Source: Rhizophagus irregularis (lineage: Eukaryota; Glomeromycota; Glomeromycetes; Glomerales; Glomeraceae). From it: a stretch of DNA of 64,000 nt. The notes beneath the pieces are model-generated. The model searched no databases. It saw nothing but the letters and a program-made list of their open reading frames with translations, and was not told where the DNA came from. The stretch's first letter is position 1. Each line of letters starts with the position of its first letter. The position numbers were made by a program, and so were the translations under genes. This document shows, piece by piece, positions 1 to 14,207 of the stretch. Where the stretch lies: positions 3,162,001 through 3,226,000 of the forward strand of contig NC_089434.1 in the NCBI RefSeq assembly GCF_026210795.1, read 5' to 3'.

Positions 1-21
1 AAAAAAGAATTAAAAACTAAC

Positions 22-67
22 CAATCTCTGGGAGTTGTTCAAGTTCATCAGCGCTAGGTAGTGCCAT
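22..67 (-). CDS. First coding exon of an unidentified gene, cut by the window edge
   Basis: A minus-strand ATG at 67 opens a 15-codon exon (M-A-L-P-S-A-D-E-L-E-Q-L-P-E-I plus one base) that meets a good 5' splice site, GTTAGT, directly after position 22. The rest of the gene lies left of the window. The peptide is too short to assign to a family. The reading frame also stays open upstream of this ATG to 211, but that stretch reads like an AT-rich 5' leader (many Phe, Lys and Ser) rather than protein, so I prefer the ATG at 67. It is divergent from the SEC2-like gene that starts at 588, so the roughly 520 bp between them probably hold both promoters. Confidence 0.45.
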
Positions 68-211
68 GGTGGTTTTAACCGTGATTGTAAAAAGTTTGGA
101 ATAAAAACAATAAAAACGAAAAGCTAGAAAACTAAAATCCGAAATTGACCATCCTCTGTTTTTTTTAGGTATTGAATTCAAAAAAATTGCAACCAACGGT
201 GAACCAATCAA

Positions 212-587
212 AATTAATTTGGTAAATTGAACTTAGCCACATAACCGCCATTTCGATGATATTTTAATTTACATATCACATTGCTTCTCTTTTTTTTGTT
301 TCAATTAAGCATAAAAGATTTCGTGGTTTAAAATCGTAAGAAAACTTTTTTTTCTTTTTCTTTCTTTGTTTATTTTATAATTTAAACCGGTAAGAAAAAC
401 CAACCTTGGTTTTGCCTTTAATTGCGCAACTTGGTTAGATCCAAATCGATATACGTTATTGTAGAACACCTTTCAACCTTCCTACTATTTTATACAAAAA
501 AAAATATATATATTCTCAAGTTGTATTTTTATATACTTTATTTTATAATTTTTTTTTTTTTTTGTAATATTAACTTAACAATTCGTC
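212..587. promoter_or_regulatory. Divergent spacer with AT-rich 5' leader of the SEC2-like gene
   Basis: No coding potential is visible. The stretch holds poly(dT) and poly(dA) tracts, including a long T run at about 550-563 just upstream of the SEC2-like ATG. Such tracts are typical nucleosome-poor promoter sequence in AT-rich fungi. No specific binding site could be named. Confidence 0.4.
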
Positions 588-2381
588 ATGACTGAAGCCG
601 AGCCACCTACAATTCCTGTAACAAACGGAGCTAAAGATTATACAGCAAAAGACATTGAAAAATTACATGCTAGAATTCAAGCAGTCATTGATAAACCTCC
701 AGTATCTAGTCCAAAAGTACAATCTAATACAGATTCTATACCGAGCGTTGTGCTAGAAGAATCTGCCAAGGTTTCAAATGAATCAGGTTCATTGAATGAT
801 CAACTTTTAACATCTGCTGATACGACAATTAAAGCTTGTGAGAATGAAGTTATTGAAAATGATTTAAAGGAATGTTATTGTCAAAAATTAAGTATAATTC
901 CTGGAACAGCGAATTGTAATAGATGTGAAAGAGTTGTTCCTGCGTTAGTAGATTTACATAAACAACGTTTACAACAGCTTGACGATTTAGAAGTTGCTAA
1001 TAATAGGATAAAAGAAGAATTTGACAAAGTAGAAAGGCAAAATGACGAAATTGAGAATTTACGTAAAAGAATTGAAGAATTGGAAGATCAAATTGATGTA
1101 AAAACTGATGAATTTATTGCTTTACAAAAAGATATGGCTATATTAAATGATAAATTTGTCGATGAAATTACTAAAGTTGCCGAATTACAGCATTCTAAAG
1201 AGGTAGTTGAAGGCGAATTGGAAGAATTAAGTAGAGTTTTGTTTGAGCAAGCCAATGGAATGGTTGCTTCAGCTGCAAAAGAAAGATATGATTTAGAAGT
1301 TCAACAAAAAGCATTAGAAAAGCAACTTAAAGAAACTCAGGAACGTCTAATGGCCGAGAGTTCTCAGCTTAAAGAATTAAGAGAGAAAATGGAACAATTA
1401 GTACAAAATCAACCACAACCAGAAAGTAAAAGATCAAGCTCAAGTGATCCTTCATTTAGAGCAAGTATTGATTTCGCTGAACTATTTGGTTTACGTGAAA
1501 AATCACCCGACGCTGCTGCTACTTTACCTGGTCCTACAGGAGTCGACGGAATTGGTATTGATAATGAATTGATTGCAGATTTTCAGGAATTTGTTGAACA
1601 AAGTCCGACTGTAAGGCTTCAAAAAATTCATACTATTCCTTTTATGCGTCATTGTTTAGAAGAAGATGTGGATCCTTGTATGAGATTTGGAAGTAACCCT
1701 CGTGTCTCTTCACGTAGAATAGTTGATGCTATTGTTGCAAACACTTGTTTTATTGAAGAATCTCCTCCTGGTGCTGATAAAGAACAAGCTTTAAATTCAC
1801 ATTCTCCCATTCGTAATTCTGCTTCTAAGCCGATGTTATGGGAACGTCTTTCAGGAAATTCAAATTCTCCAAGGATAGGTTGTCAATGTTGTGGTCGGAT
1901 TGGTCCTTTGCCTTTTCAATATCGTATAACGAATTTAGATGATTGGTCTTTAATTGATCGTTATTGCCGTGATCGGCTGGTGGCTGTTTGCGAATTTTAC
2001 GTATTTATTCGTAATATTCGTCAAGGCTTATATAATAATAGGCCAATTGTTGACCTTTATGCTGAATGTTTAAGATTACGTTTACAAATGTTTTATGCAA
2101 GGTTAGGAGCGCTACCTTCTATGCTAAATACACTTGGAATTAAAAGTGCAGAATTAGCTTCTGCGAAGAAACCTTCTCGCGCGCCTTCCGAGACTGGTGA
2201 AAATCAGCCAAATCAAACTGGAGAAGAACCTGAAATAACGATGGTTGACGAACCAGCTGCTGTACAGATTATTGCACCACCACGGGAATCAAGTCTTCCA
2301 AATTTAAACACTCCTCCAGATACACCTGATGATGATACAGAGAAAGATTCAAATTCTTTAAATAATGGCCTTACGGTGTAA
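588..2381 (+). CDS. SEC2: SEC2/Rabin8-like Rab guanine nucleotide exchange factor
   Basis: This 597-residue, single-exon protein carries a long coiled coil (about residues 120-290). Inside it is the Sec2 signature, E-E-L-S-R-V-L-F-E-Q-A-N-G-M-V (about 211-225), which matches the ELT..LFEEANKMVA core of yeast Sec2 and animal Rabin8/GRAB. In those families the parallel coiled coil opens the nucleotide site of Sec4/Rab8 GTPases on secretory vesicles. Upstream, at about 94-116, is a C-x-C...C-x-x-C set. Downstream, at about 430, is a CQCCGR motif followed by a conserved-looking helical region (YRITNLDDWSLIDRYCRDRL), as in the C-terminal part of fungal Sec2-like proteins. The tail is acidic and Ser/Pro rich. 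The start is the first ATG after the T tract. The role in polarised secretion is known for the family; for this gene it is inferred. Confidence 0.85.
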   Translation: MTEAEPPTIPVTNGAKDYTAKDIEKLHARIQAVIDKPPVSSPKVQSNTDSIPSVVLEESAKVSNESGSLNDQLLTSADTTIKACENEVIENDLKECYCQKLSIIPGTANCNRCERVVPALVDLHKQRLQQLDDLEVANNRIKEEFDKVERQNDEIENLRKRIEELEDQIDVKTDEFIALQKDMAILNDKFVDEITKVAELQHSKEVVEGELEELSRVLFEQANGMVASAAKERYDLEVQQKALEKQLKETQERLMAESSQLKELREKMEQLVQNQPQPESKRSSSSDPSFRASIDFAELFGLREKSPDAAATLPGPTGVDGIGIDNELIADFQEFVEQSPTVRLQKIHTIPFMRHCLEEDVDPCMRFGSNPRVSSRRIVDAIVANTCFIEESPPGADKEQALNSHSPIRNSASKPMLWERLSGNSNSPRIGCQCCGRIGPLPFQYRITNLDDWSLIDRYCRDRLVAVCEFYVFIRNIRQGLYNNRPIVDLYAECLRLRLQMFYARLGALPSMLNTLGIKSAELASAKKPSRAPSETGENQPNQTGEEPEITMVDEPAAVQIIAPPRESSLPNLNTPPDTPDDDTEKDSNSLNNGLTV

Positions 2382-3448
2382 TAAATTAATGATTGAATTT
2401 TTCTTTCAATATTTTGCAGGGGAAGTCTTTTATTTTCAAAAGTTGACCTGATCTTTCATTGATGTTAAATGCGTCATATTTTAAATACGTCTTAGATTTT
2501 GGTTGAAAGTTTTAAAGTTTAGTGATAATTATTCAAGGCATTTTTGTAGCGATTATGATGGGAATAGTAATTTGATGGAAAAAATTTTTCCTAAAACAAT
2601 TCGGTTTATGTAAATTATTTTATAATCTTTTAATACATTTATTTTTGAAAAAGAAGTTGCAATATTTTAATTTTCTTTTTTTGGTCAAATTCATTCACTT
2701 ATTTCAATTTTTTTTTGTTAAAAAAATTTATTGATTGAACAATCGGTTTATATTATTTTTTGTGTATAGTATGTTTTTTGTTAATATTTGTAATTTTGTC
2801 ATTGCATAATTATTAGCATATTTATCTTATCATTTCATAATCAATTGATAAAAAATTTTTGTGCATGTATAATTAATTTTATTAGAGTTCAAAAAATATA
2901 ATGTTATTTCAGAAAAACGTTTTTCATTCCAAGTTTAATAAATAAATATATTAACTCGAAAGTATAGGGTCAGGATTAGCTATGTATGGTATGGCCGAGC
3001 AAAATTTTAAAAAGTGTCCAATCAAAATGAATTGGATTATACCCCTTGATTTTTTTATGTTTTTGATCACAATCACCCCTATCTGTTAAATTGAATATTA
3101 AATCATGTTGAAATATCACATCACATTATTTATATTTTGGTATTCATCGAAAAAAAGACGGATAAGGTCAATACTAGAGAAACTGGTGAATTTCATGTTA
3201 TAATGGAATTTTATTTGTAATAATGCAAACTGACTTATATTTAATTCAAAATGTCATACATTCTTAACTCCAAATTCTAGATCTTCAAAATTTATTAGTA
3301 GAAATTATAGTGTTTATTCATAAAATAATCCATAAAATAAATTTATTTTATGAAGAAAAAAAAATAAAAAAAAAAATAAAAAAAAATAAAATTACTAATT
3401 ACAAAAAATCAATTTAAAATTTACAAATTATATATGAAATTATATTTA
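2382..3448. other. Convergent 3' spacer between SEC2-like and CTR9, no gene seen
   Basis: About 1.07 kb of AT-rich sequence with only short ORFs, serving as the 3' end of both flanking genes. A less AT-rich patch at about 2965-3055, containing GGTATGGCCGAGC, differs from its surroundings and could be a degraded repeat. I found no terminal repeats to support that. An A-rich run at 3355-3390 adjoins the CTR9 3' end. Confidence 0.4.
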
Positions 3449-6352
3449 TTAAATATTAAAACCTCTACGAGACTTTTTAGAAGACATTCCCCTGTCTTCT
3501 TCATCGGAGGAGTATCTTCTTCTTTTTGATTTTTCCTCTCGTGCGTATAATATCTTTTGCATTGCAGCATATTCCTGAAGACGTTCATTTCTTATTCTAT
3601 CCTCTTCTGCAGCTCTCTTTCGTCTTTCTTCTTCTAACACTGCCTCTTCCGCAACTCTTTGTTCTTCTATACGTTGTTTTTCTTCTTCAACCCTTTTTCT
3701 TTCTGTTCTTTCAACTTCTTTTTGTTCTTCAATTACTTCGAGCTCTTTCTTCTTTTTTTCAAAACTTCCAATCATTGAGTTTCCAAAGGCAACACGATTC
3801 TTCACTAGATCACGATCAAACATCACTTTTTTGTATTCTTCTTTAAGTATCTCTTCAAATGTTTTTGTAGACCATTGGGCCCAAGCGATTACTTTTTTCA
3901 ATTCTGGCAATGAAATATTTGGAGATGCTGTGGTTATTGGAGCCGTTTGGCCTACTTTTGATTGACCTAATTTGGCGTCTCTGATTAATTGAGCACGGGT
4001 TTGTTGGAGCAAAGCGAGGTTATGAAGTGCAATCTTATGATCTGGCTTCAATCGAAGAGCTCTCTGTGTCCAATCCAAAGCTGTTTCTAATGATTCAAGG
4101 TCCTTTCGTTCTTTTCCAATTATATAATATACTCTTGCAATCCACTCCATTATCTGGTAATCCCTATGTTGATACTTTTTGGAAGCTACTTCATAAAAAC
4201 GTATTGCGTTACCATAATCGCCTAAAAGAGCACAAGTATGTGCATAATTAATATTAAATTCAGGCTTAGGGCAATTTTGGAGTATTTTCCAAAAACCCTC
4301 ATTTGCTTCTTGCATTCTTCCGGTTTCTGCTAATGCTACAGTAATTCCATTAGCTGCCCATATATTTCTTGGGTTTAAATTTAGAGCTCTTTGGAACAAT
4401 TCTACAGCTCTCTTATAATACGCTTCTCTCTGTGGTTTTTCATGCTCTTGTTTGATTAGACGTGCCCTAATTAAGTATAAACTGCCTAATGCTGTTATAG
4501 CTACTAAATCATTTTTTTCCGCAAGAGAATGCAAAAGATTTCTAGGTGTTTGAAAATCTCCACGTCTCAACTGATATAAAGCGTGAATTTTTTTGACTTC
4601 CATATTCTCTTCATCAAGATCTAAAACTTCATGAATTATTTCATCAACTTTATGATGATTTTTAAGTTTATCTTCAATTGCAGCTAGACGTAACCGAGCT
4701 AACACAAATTCAGGGCTACGATCTATAATCTTCTTATAAATTTGTCTTGCCTGCTCTGTTTTATGTGCGGCTTCATTAGCACGCCCCTTATTATAACACA
4801 CTGTTAATCCGCGATATCCCCCCTTTTCCGGCAATTTCTCAATTATTCTTAAGGCTTCACTATAATGATCAATTGCTTCTTCATATAATTTAGCTTTAAA
4901 AGCCATATTCCCCATTTTATTGAGAAGTTCAAATGGAACTGATCTATGAAGGCGTTCATATAATTCCTTTGCTTTCTTTAATGATGCAAGCGCTTTAACC
5001 GGATTCTTTTTTTGTTCAAAGAACCAAGCCTTTACTGTTGAAATGTCAGGATTCTTATATTTGTCTTCTACGAAAGCTTTCGAGATTCTATCGAAATCAT
5101 TTAATGCTTTTTGCCTAACTGATTGATCCGAGTCATTAAAGCCAATATGAGCGTTCAATACGCATAAAACTGTGGTGACGTCTAAATTTTTGATATTTAG
5201 GTGCCATAATTTTTCGAATTCATCTTTAGCTTCTTCATAATAACCATTACGAATCAACATTTGTCCGTATCCATAACGCGCTGAAGTATGATTTTCATTA
5301 ATGTCTATTGCATGATAATAGTGATAAAAAGCCTTATCATAGTCTTCTATAAAATGATAAGCTCTAGCAAGTTGATAATGCGTTTCGGATTGCATAAATC
5401 TGGAATCGGCATATTTTTCGGCTCGTCTTAAAGCTTCTAGAGCAAAATCCATCTCTTCTCGAAGATAGAACCCGTGCGCCAAAAGAATTAGTGCACTGGA
5501 TTTGGTAGGATCAATATTAAGAGCTAATTCCACGCGCTCCATGCCTGCGCAATAGTTAGCTAATCTTTCTTCGTCAGATACATCTTTATAAGGATCAAGT
5601 TGTTTAGCAATATCAAATTCAATAGTAGCTAGAAGGATATTAGCGGGTACACTATTTGGGTTCATTGTAATAGCTCTATCAAAGGCTTGGACTGCTTCAT
5701 TAAACCGATTCAATTTATTGAGGCAAAGACCAATTCCAATACGTGGATCTGGATGCGTCATGAAAGGGTTAAGCCTAGCAATTCTTTGATATGTTGCAAG
5801 AGCATCTTTGAAAGCTTTATGAGAATATTGTATACGAGCTAAACCAAAAAGAGCCGGTATAAAATTTGGCGAAATTCTTAAAGCATTTGAAAATTCGCGA
5901 CCCGCCTGCACTACATCTTTTTTTGCAAGATATATAAGACCTTTCCCCACTAAAGAAATAAGATTTTGAGGATTGAGCTGCGAAGCTTCGTTGAATTTCT
6001 CTGTAGCTTGAACCAAAAAGTAATTTTTTTTGTCGATGTTCGCTTGATATTTTGGCGCTTTGTACATTTTAAAGTAAGTACTTGCAAGTAAGTTCAAGCA
6101 TTTGCAACGCTCATCTATTGAACCGGGTGATAAAAGACCTCTTTCTAAAATACTAACAGCTTCTTCAGGTGACTCACGATTTACGTTATAGAAAAGTGCA
6201 AAATGTATCCAGTATTTCATGTCAATGACTTCATTACCAAACATATTGAGAGTTTCCCCCGCTGTTCCAAGCTGGTCGCAATCAATTTCAACCGTTTGGT
6301 TCGAGATCGGAAGCGGAATTTCAACAACTTTTTGAATAGATCCAACGCTCAT
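3449..6352 (-). CDS. CTR9: CTR9, TPR scaffold subunit of the Paf1 transcription elongation complex
   Basis: An intronless 967-residue protein. The N-terminus IPLPISNQTVEID and the following W-I-H-F-A-L-F-Y-N region are typical of Ctr9. Tandem tetratricopeptide repeats then run from about residue 45 to 790, with recurring ALxxxPxxxxA patterns such as EALRRAEKYADSRFMQSE. The last ~110 residues are a highly charged Glu/Arg/Lys coiled coil ending in a serine- and lysine-rich basic tail (SSDEEDRGMSSKKSRRG), as in other Ctr9 proteins. The length fits the family (about 950-1150). In yeast and animals Ctr9 holds Paf1C together on elongating RNA polymerase II and supports histone H2B ubiquitination and H3K4/K36 methylation. 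The gene is tail-to-tail with SEC2. A CACGTG site lies about 200 bp upstream of its start. A large protein without introns stands out beside the intron-rich SMC2 next door. Confidence 0.93.
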   Translation of the reverse strand: MSVGSIQKVVEIPLPISNQTVEIDCDQLGTAGETLNMFGNEVIDMKYWIHFALFYNVNRESPEEAVSILERGLLSPGSIDERCKCLNLLASTYFKMYKAPKYQANIDKKNYFLVQATEKFNEASQLNPQNLISLVGKGLIYLAKKDVVQAGREFSNALRISPNFIPALFGLARIQYSHKAFKDALATYQRIARLNPFMTHPDPRIGIGLCLNKLNRFNEAVQAFDRAITMNPNSVPANILLATIEFDIAKQLDPYKDVSDEERLANYCAGMERVELALNIDPTKSSALILLAHGFYLREEMDFALEALRRAEKYADSRFMQSETHYQLARAYHFIEDYDKAFYHYYHAIDINENHTSARYGYGQMLIRNGYYEEAKDEFEKLWHLNIKNLDVTTVLCVLNAHIGFNDSDQSVRQKALNDFDRISKAFVEDKYKNPDISTVKAWFFEQKKNPVKALASLKKAKELYERLHRSVPFELLNKMGNMAFKAKLYEEAIDHYSEALRIIEKLPEKGGYRGLTVCYNKGRANEAAHKTEQARQIYKKIIDRSPEFVLARLRLAAIEDKLKNHHKVDEIIHEVLDLDEENMEVKKIHALYQLRRGDFQTPRNLLHSLAEKNDLVAITALGSLYLIRARLIKQEHEKPQREAYYKRAVELFQRALNLNPRNIWAANGITVALAETGRMQEANEGFWKILQNCPKPEFNINYAHTCALLGDYGNAIRFYEVASKKYQHRDYQIMEWIARVYYIIGKERKDLESLETALDWTQRALRLKPDHKIALHNLALLQQTRAQLIRDAKLGQSKVGQTAPITTASPNISLPELKKVIAWAQWSTKTFEEILKEEYKKVMFDRDLVKNRVAFGNSMIGSFEKKKKELEVIEEQKEVERTERKRVEEEKQRIEEQRVAEEAVLEEERRKRAAEEDRIRNERLQEYAAMQKILYAREEKSKRRRYSSDEEDRGMSSKKSRRGFNI

Positions 6353-6552
6353 CTTTGTAAAATTTTAAACTTAACAACGAAATGTATTATGTTGTTATTT
6401 CTATTTTTTATTTACATAAAATAACGTTTTGTAAATTTGAAAAATGAAAGATTTCTTTTTTTGATAAGAAAAAAAATACGAGCGAGAAGAAAACATGATA
6501 AAATTTACTAGTTGAAAATGCCCTCTAGAAACTTAACTAAAATTTGCTGCGG

Positions 6553-6558
6553 CACGTG
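6553..6558. promoter_or_regulatory. CACGTG (E-box/Cbf1-type) site upstream of CTR9
   Basis: The palindrome CACGTG sits in GGCACGTGAC about 200 bp upstream of the CTR9 ATG and beyond the 3' end of SMC2. It is one of several such sites upstream of genes in this window. Binding by a bHLH factor is an inference. Confidence 0.35.
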
Positions 6559-6752
6559 ACTAAAATTCGTCTCTAATGACTCAAATTGTATGTATATTTA
6601 TATATTTGGATTTTAATACCAATACTAACATAAAATTAGGTTCGAATTATCTGAGTATATTAAGAATCTTTTTTAAGATTTACAATTTTTAAATATTGTA
6701 ATAAAAATTCATAAAAAAGATCAATATCATTAATATAAGAATTATTATCACA

Positions 6753-9700
6753 TCATCGTGATCTTTGAGTTCTTCGTCTCTCGAGCTCTTGCCTTTGTGA
6801 TGTTCGCTAAGAAAAAAAGAGAGTTATTATTCGTGATTAATATTTAATATGATAAGCATTATAAAAAATTACCTCGACAACTGAAGTACCATCCCGAAAT
6901 CTTGTACGAAATAATACGTTAGCATTATTGAACATTCCATCTTTGAGTGATACTACTATAAATTGTGATCCTTTGAATCGAGTTCGAAGCAATTGACCTA
7001 TATTTTGTGTATGTGAAAGGTCAAGTGCCGCATCCACTTCATCAAGAATATACATTGGAGCAGGTTTAAATTGTAACAATGATAAGATCAGAGATAAGGC
7101 GACAAGTGATCTATGTATCAATTAAGAAATATCCGGCGTATAAGCAAAAGTAGAAAAGTAGGTTAACATAATGATTCATGCTGACCTTTGGCCGCCACTT
7201 AGCTCTGACAAACTTTGTTTCCATATTCCTCCAAGACTCACTTTGATTTCTAAACCATTCATCAGATCTTGACCCTCAGGTGGTTGAATTTTAGCAAAAC
7301 TATTTGGTAACAAATCGCTGAAAATTGCTCCAAAATCACTAGAAAAAAGGGATAAATAAATTATAAACCATTATAAATTTATTTTTATTTTATTGTAAAT
7401 TTCTTACGCATTAACTTTCTCCCAAGTCTTTTGCAATGCATCTTTCTTGTAGTTATCAAGAGAAACAATTGTTTCTTCGATTTTTTTCTTGTCTCTTCCA
7501 ACTGTATTTAACATTTGTTTCAGAGATGCTTCTTTCTTTTCCACGCTAAAAAGAAGATATGTTAATTAATAATATATAGAATAAGTCAATGATTAAATAA
7601 TTAAAGCAAATTCAAACCTATCAATCATGTTCATAACTTTAGCATTGATTTTTTTACGTAATTTGTTACGATTTAATTCAAGCTGCCGCAACATCTTTTT
7701 GCATTCATTCGGGTTTTGATTTGTAAAATCAAATGGAGTATTAGGTTTTCCAAAATGCCTATTATAAAGTAATATTATAAAATACTTATAAGTTATAACG
7801 TATAATAATGAGAAACTTGGCAAGATATACGTACTGTCTTTGATTTAAAATCCAGTCATGTTCATTTTCCATTCTTAAGACATTTTGTTGGGCCGCTACT
7901 ACGTCCTTTTGAACCTTTTCAATATCATGATTAATCTTGGACATTTCCAATTGTGCTTCAGTTAATTGTGCTGTTTTCGCTTTAACAGCTGCTTGAAGTT
8001 CAACAATTTCCTCATCAAAAGCAGAAAGTATTTCTCTCTCTTTTTCTAATTCAGCTTGAGCTTGCTCTAGTGAGTTCTTAAAGGATGATTTGCCGTGGGA
8101 TTTAGTAAATAGATATAGTTTTAAACTGTTAGCCTATAATTACCTTAAACTGATCTAGTTCATTTCTCATAGATTCAGCAGCTTGTGATAATTGTTTAAT
8201 ATTATTATCAACATTTTCAATTTCACTGTTGACATTTAACAGATCCTCTTCGAATTGCTCTGTGTTAAAAAGGAACAACTTAGAAACTTCATAATCAAAT
8301 TGAGATTTGACGATATCAAAACTTACTCATTTCTAAGCGCATAGTTTGAACATTTCTTTGCATATTTATTACAACTTGATTACTCTGTGCGATCTCAGAT
8401 TTTCCTTTGAGTACTGATTGCTGTATAAGTATAGTATAATTAATAATGATCGAAATTTGTTTTTTTTTTGCTCAATTGTTTATCTACCTTGATATCTTTT
8501 AATTTAGAATCCCGATTATTTCTGAACTCATTCATTTCCTTTTCAATTCTTTGACATGAATCTAAAGCAGCTTGCCGTTTTTTCTGAGAATCGATAATAG
8601 TATTTTCATGCTCAACTATTTGAGATTTAATATTCTCAACTATATGAATTATCTGATATCAAAAAATATTTGATATTAGACACAATTTAGAACTAAATGG
8701 ATACTAGAGCTTTATGATATAGTTTCTGGTTACCTGCGAGTTACTGCTACTATTCATTTGTTGTTCTAATAATGTAACTTCATGCGTTTTCAAGTCTAAC
8801 TGTTTCTTGGTTTGGTTGTACTCGTCTATTATCTCTTGTGTGCTTCTGATTTCTGCATTCAGATCATCGAGCTCTTGTTGATAAGTTTTTAATTGTTGTT
8901 TGTATTCTTTTAATGTTTGTAACCCTATAAGAATTCCGGCAAACAAAGGTTTTGAGCCACCTTGAAGAGTTCCAAAAGGATCATAGACATCTCCTTCAAG
9001 AGTAACAGATTTTGTTCGTACGTTCTTATCAAAAGTGACTCGTTTAGCAGTATCAGCATCCGTACATATTAAAGTATTGCCAAACACGAATTCCATAGCA
9101 GGAGTTACTACATCATCATAACCAATTAATGACAATGCTAAATGTACTTTCTCGGGTGCAAGCTGTTTAGCACTTATAAGTCTCTAACAAATTTATAATT
9201 AAATTATTTTAATATCATAATACTTTCCAAATATTAAATATTCTTTGATCATACCTCAGCTGGTATCTTGTACGCTTTAATCTTGTTCAAAGGAATTATT
9301 GTCACGCGCTTTCGTAATTTTCCCTTTTCGATAAGTTGAGACCCAACACTTTCGTTCTCCACAACCACCTATATCGTAAAATCTTAATTTTAACTTCCTT
9401 GATCCTTTTAAATAAAATCATACATAAGCACTAAAACATACGTTATACAATTTGCCACCAGCACAAATCTCCAAGGCAGTTGAACATTGTGCATATTGAG
9501 GATTCAAGTTAATTAGTTCAGCAACCAAACCTTTAACTTTACTACGATCAAAGTTTGATGTTGGATCAGAATATGAGAATTCAATGTTTGATAATTGCGA
9601 TGACAGAGATTCACATTTCTAAAAGTAAAAAATTTTTAGTTAAGTCATATTTTCAAACAAATCAATCCGTAAGAAAATTACCTCTGTAAACGCTTTTACT

Positions 9701-11742
9701 TTATTCTGCATTGTAGATTTCTTATTCAACAAACTTTCTTCTTTACTTGGATCCCAATTAATCTTCGATAATGCTGTCTAAATTATTAATATTGCTTTAA
9801 TAAACGGTAATTTTTTTCAGAATAGCATATATAATATAACGTACCGTAAGATTTTGTACAACTTTTTTAGCCGATTCATAATCTTTCAACAAACCTTGAT
9901 TGTCATTAACAGCCTTTATAGCTAAAGGCTCTTTTTCATTTAATTCTTTGTTTAGATGGGATATCTTCAATTTAGCTTGTTCTATTTCGGTTAACGCGTG
10001 AGATTCATTATTTCTTGCCTCTACGTAAATCATATAATTATAATATATTAATACCATAAACATTGTAAGTTAATGTAGAAATATCAATATACCTTGTAGC
10101 TGCTCCATATATCCATTTTCGTGCCCTTCTTGTGCCGAAACACCCGTAGACAAAGTTTGTAAAAGCTCCTCTGCTTTTCTTACTTGCTCGCTTTTTTCAT
10201 CATGATTTCTTTTTATTTTTTCAAACTGAGTTTCTAATTTTTTGTATTCTTCAGACTTTTGTAACAAAACTTGATTTATCTATTGTTAGTTAAAAATCGA
10301 ATTAAAATCATGAATTATCCCACGTGCCATATAACCATACAATTAATTTTTACCTCAGCTTTGTTACATAAAAGAGTGTCCTTATTTTTCGTTTCTTCAT
10401 CAATGGAAGCTCTGTTGAGATCACATTTTGTATTAATACGAACTATCTGATTTGAATATTCCATTATACTATTTTCTAATTCTTGAATATTGTCGCTCTT
10501 TCCTAATTCCTATATTTATTAGATTAATTAAATGTAAATTTATATAAAAATGAATATAAAATACATAAAATTTAAAATACCTTTTCTTTTTTATGCATCG
10601 TTTGCTTTATATCATCTTCTAAGTGCACGATTTCTTCTTTGAGACGTTCACTAAACGTTTCTGAATCTTTAATTTTCTTCTTCTTGGCATCAACATCAGC
10701 ACCTGATTTGTTGACTCTTTCCTTGAAACGATAATAATAAGATATGAATTTATAATTTATAAATTAAAAAATTATTGGAAAAAATCTGATAAATACTAGA
10801 TTCATTATATATTCAAATGCGATGACAATTCGGTTCAATCGTTCAATTTCAGATTCAGTTTTTTGATATTCTAGATAAGATCTCTTTTCGGCTCTCAATT
10901 GTTCCAATTTCGGGTCAATTTCTTCAATAAGTAACTATCATATTAAAAATTTACTAATTAGACATTAATCTCTACAAAAAAAAGAAATTTCAAATTACTT
11001 TTGTTATTTCTTCAACTTTTTTTTCTTTTTTTGCAATGGTTTTCAACGCCTTTTCTTTTTTCTCTTCAAACATACGTGTACCAGAAGCTTCTTCTATCAT
11101 TGCTAAAATTTCTGGAGGTTTCATGTTAAGAACTTTTGTGATTCGACCTTGCATAATCAAAAAGTGTGGGTTATTGATATTAAGTTGAACTGATTGGAAT
11201 AGATTTCCAACTGTCTGTTGTTGAGTTCTCGTCCCATTAACCATATATTTACTTTGGCCACCCATAATTATCTATTAAATGTTTGTAATGAATAACAAAA
11301 TAAATAACTTAATTTTGGTCTTTCTAATTATAACAGATTTTTATTACTCACTTGTCTCGTCACACTTATTTTATCATATGTTTCAAACCCAACAGGACTA
11401 CTATTCCTATCTTCATTATTAAATGTAATAGTGACCGAAGCTTTATTAACGCCGGCTTGACCGCGTTTGTAGATCAGATCTTGCATATTTGTTGCTCGAA
11501 CCTAAATTTTATTTCCATACTTTTATTTTTGAATGATTAGATCAGCGATCTTTATAAAGGTTTTCAAATAATACCTGGCTCAAATTCGTTATACCCAATA
11601 CGAAGCATATTGCGTCTAATATATTTGATTTTCCAGAACCGTTGAGTCCTGTAATAGCATTGAATTCGGGATCCCATCCGGTAATATGAGTACGAACTGC
11701 ATATGACTTGAAACCTTCTATAACAACTTCTTCGATTCTCAT
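6753..11742 (-). CDS. SMC2: SMC2, condensin ATPase subunit (multi-exon)
   Basis: Spliced from about 20 exons. Exon 1 (start 11742) encodes [15 protein letters not shown] and the Walker A loop GLNGSGKSN. Exon 3 (about 11000-11275) encodes the SMC2-typical [20 protein letters not shown] segment. Coiled-coil exons follow, then the hinge (about 8735-9190, with [10 protein letters not shown]), then the second coiled coil. The C-terminal head has the ABC signature LSGGQRSLVALS, split by an intron at about 7123-7184, and Walker [12 protein letters not shown]. The last exon reads [17 protein letters not shown] and stops at 6753-6755. An in-frame ATG exists 33 nt upstream at 11775, but MRIEEV matches the usual SMC2 N-terminus. 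In eukaryotes SMC2 pairs with SMC4 to compact chromosomes. The promoter holds TGACGTAA and ACGCGA motifs and three copies of a 9-bp GTTTTGTCA repeat. Exact exon limits were checked only for the ends and the signature intron. Confidence 0.93.
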
Positions 11743-11781
11743 TTCTTTTTCTTTTGTTAAAGTTAAAAAACGCAAGCGTAA

Positions 11782-11836
11782 GTTTTGTCAGTTTTGTCAG
11801 TTTTGTCAGCGCGATTTATTTTATATGACGTAACGC
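11782..11836. promoter_or_regulatory. SMC2 promoter: triple 9-bp repeat, GCGCG/ACGCGA and TGACGTAA sites
   Basis: Between 40 and 95 bp upstream of the SMC2 ATG lie three head-to-tail copies of GTTTTGTCA, then GCGCGATTTATTT, then TGACGTAA (11826-11833) running into TAACGCGATTTATTT. The CGCGATTTATTT word occurs twice. The CGCG cores resemble MluI-box (MBF) sites and the TGACGTAA resembles a CRE/ATF site. Their function here is inferred. Confidence 0.4.
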
Positions 11837-11962
11837 GATTTATTTCTTATTCAACACCGGTATGTGATAGCGTGATAACAGTCAACGGTTAATATGTTTA
11901 CTTATATAGCGATAGTTTTACAATTTTTTCTTTCACTAAAATTACACAATATAGCAGTAAAT

Positions 11963-14207
<2,245 letters not shown>

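Noticed and set aside
3526-3846. 106-codon Leu/Phe-rich frame on + inside CTR9
   Set aside because: It is exactly antisense to the Glu/Arg/Lys coiled-coil tail of CTR9; codons read backwards give Leu, Phe and Ser runs. A shadow.
7593-7823. Separate small gene within the SMC2 locus
   Set aside because: It is one SMC2 exon ([20 protein letters not shown]...) read through its flanking introns.
11743-11775. SMC2 start at the upstream ATG ([11 protein letters not shown]...)
   Set aside because: SMC2 proteins begin at the MRIEEV position (MHIKS/MYIEEI in relatives); the upstream piece adds no conserved residues. Not excluded, only less likely.
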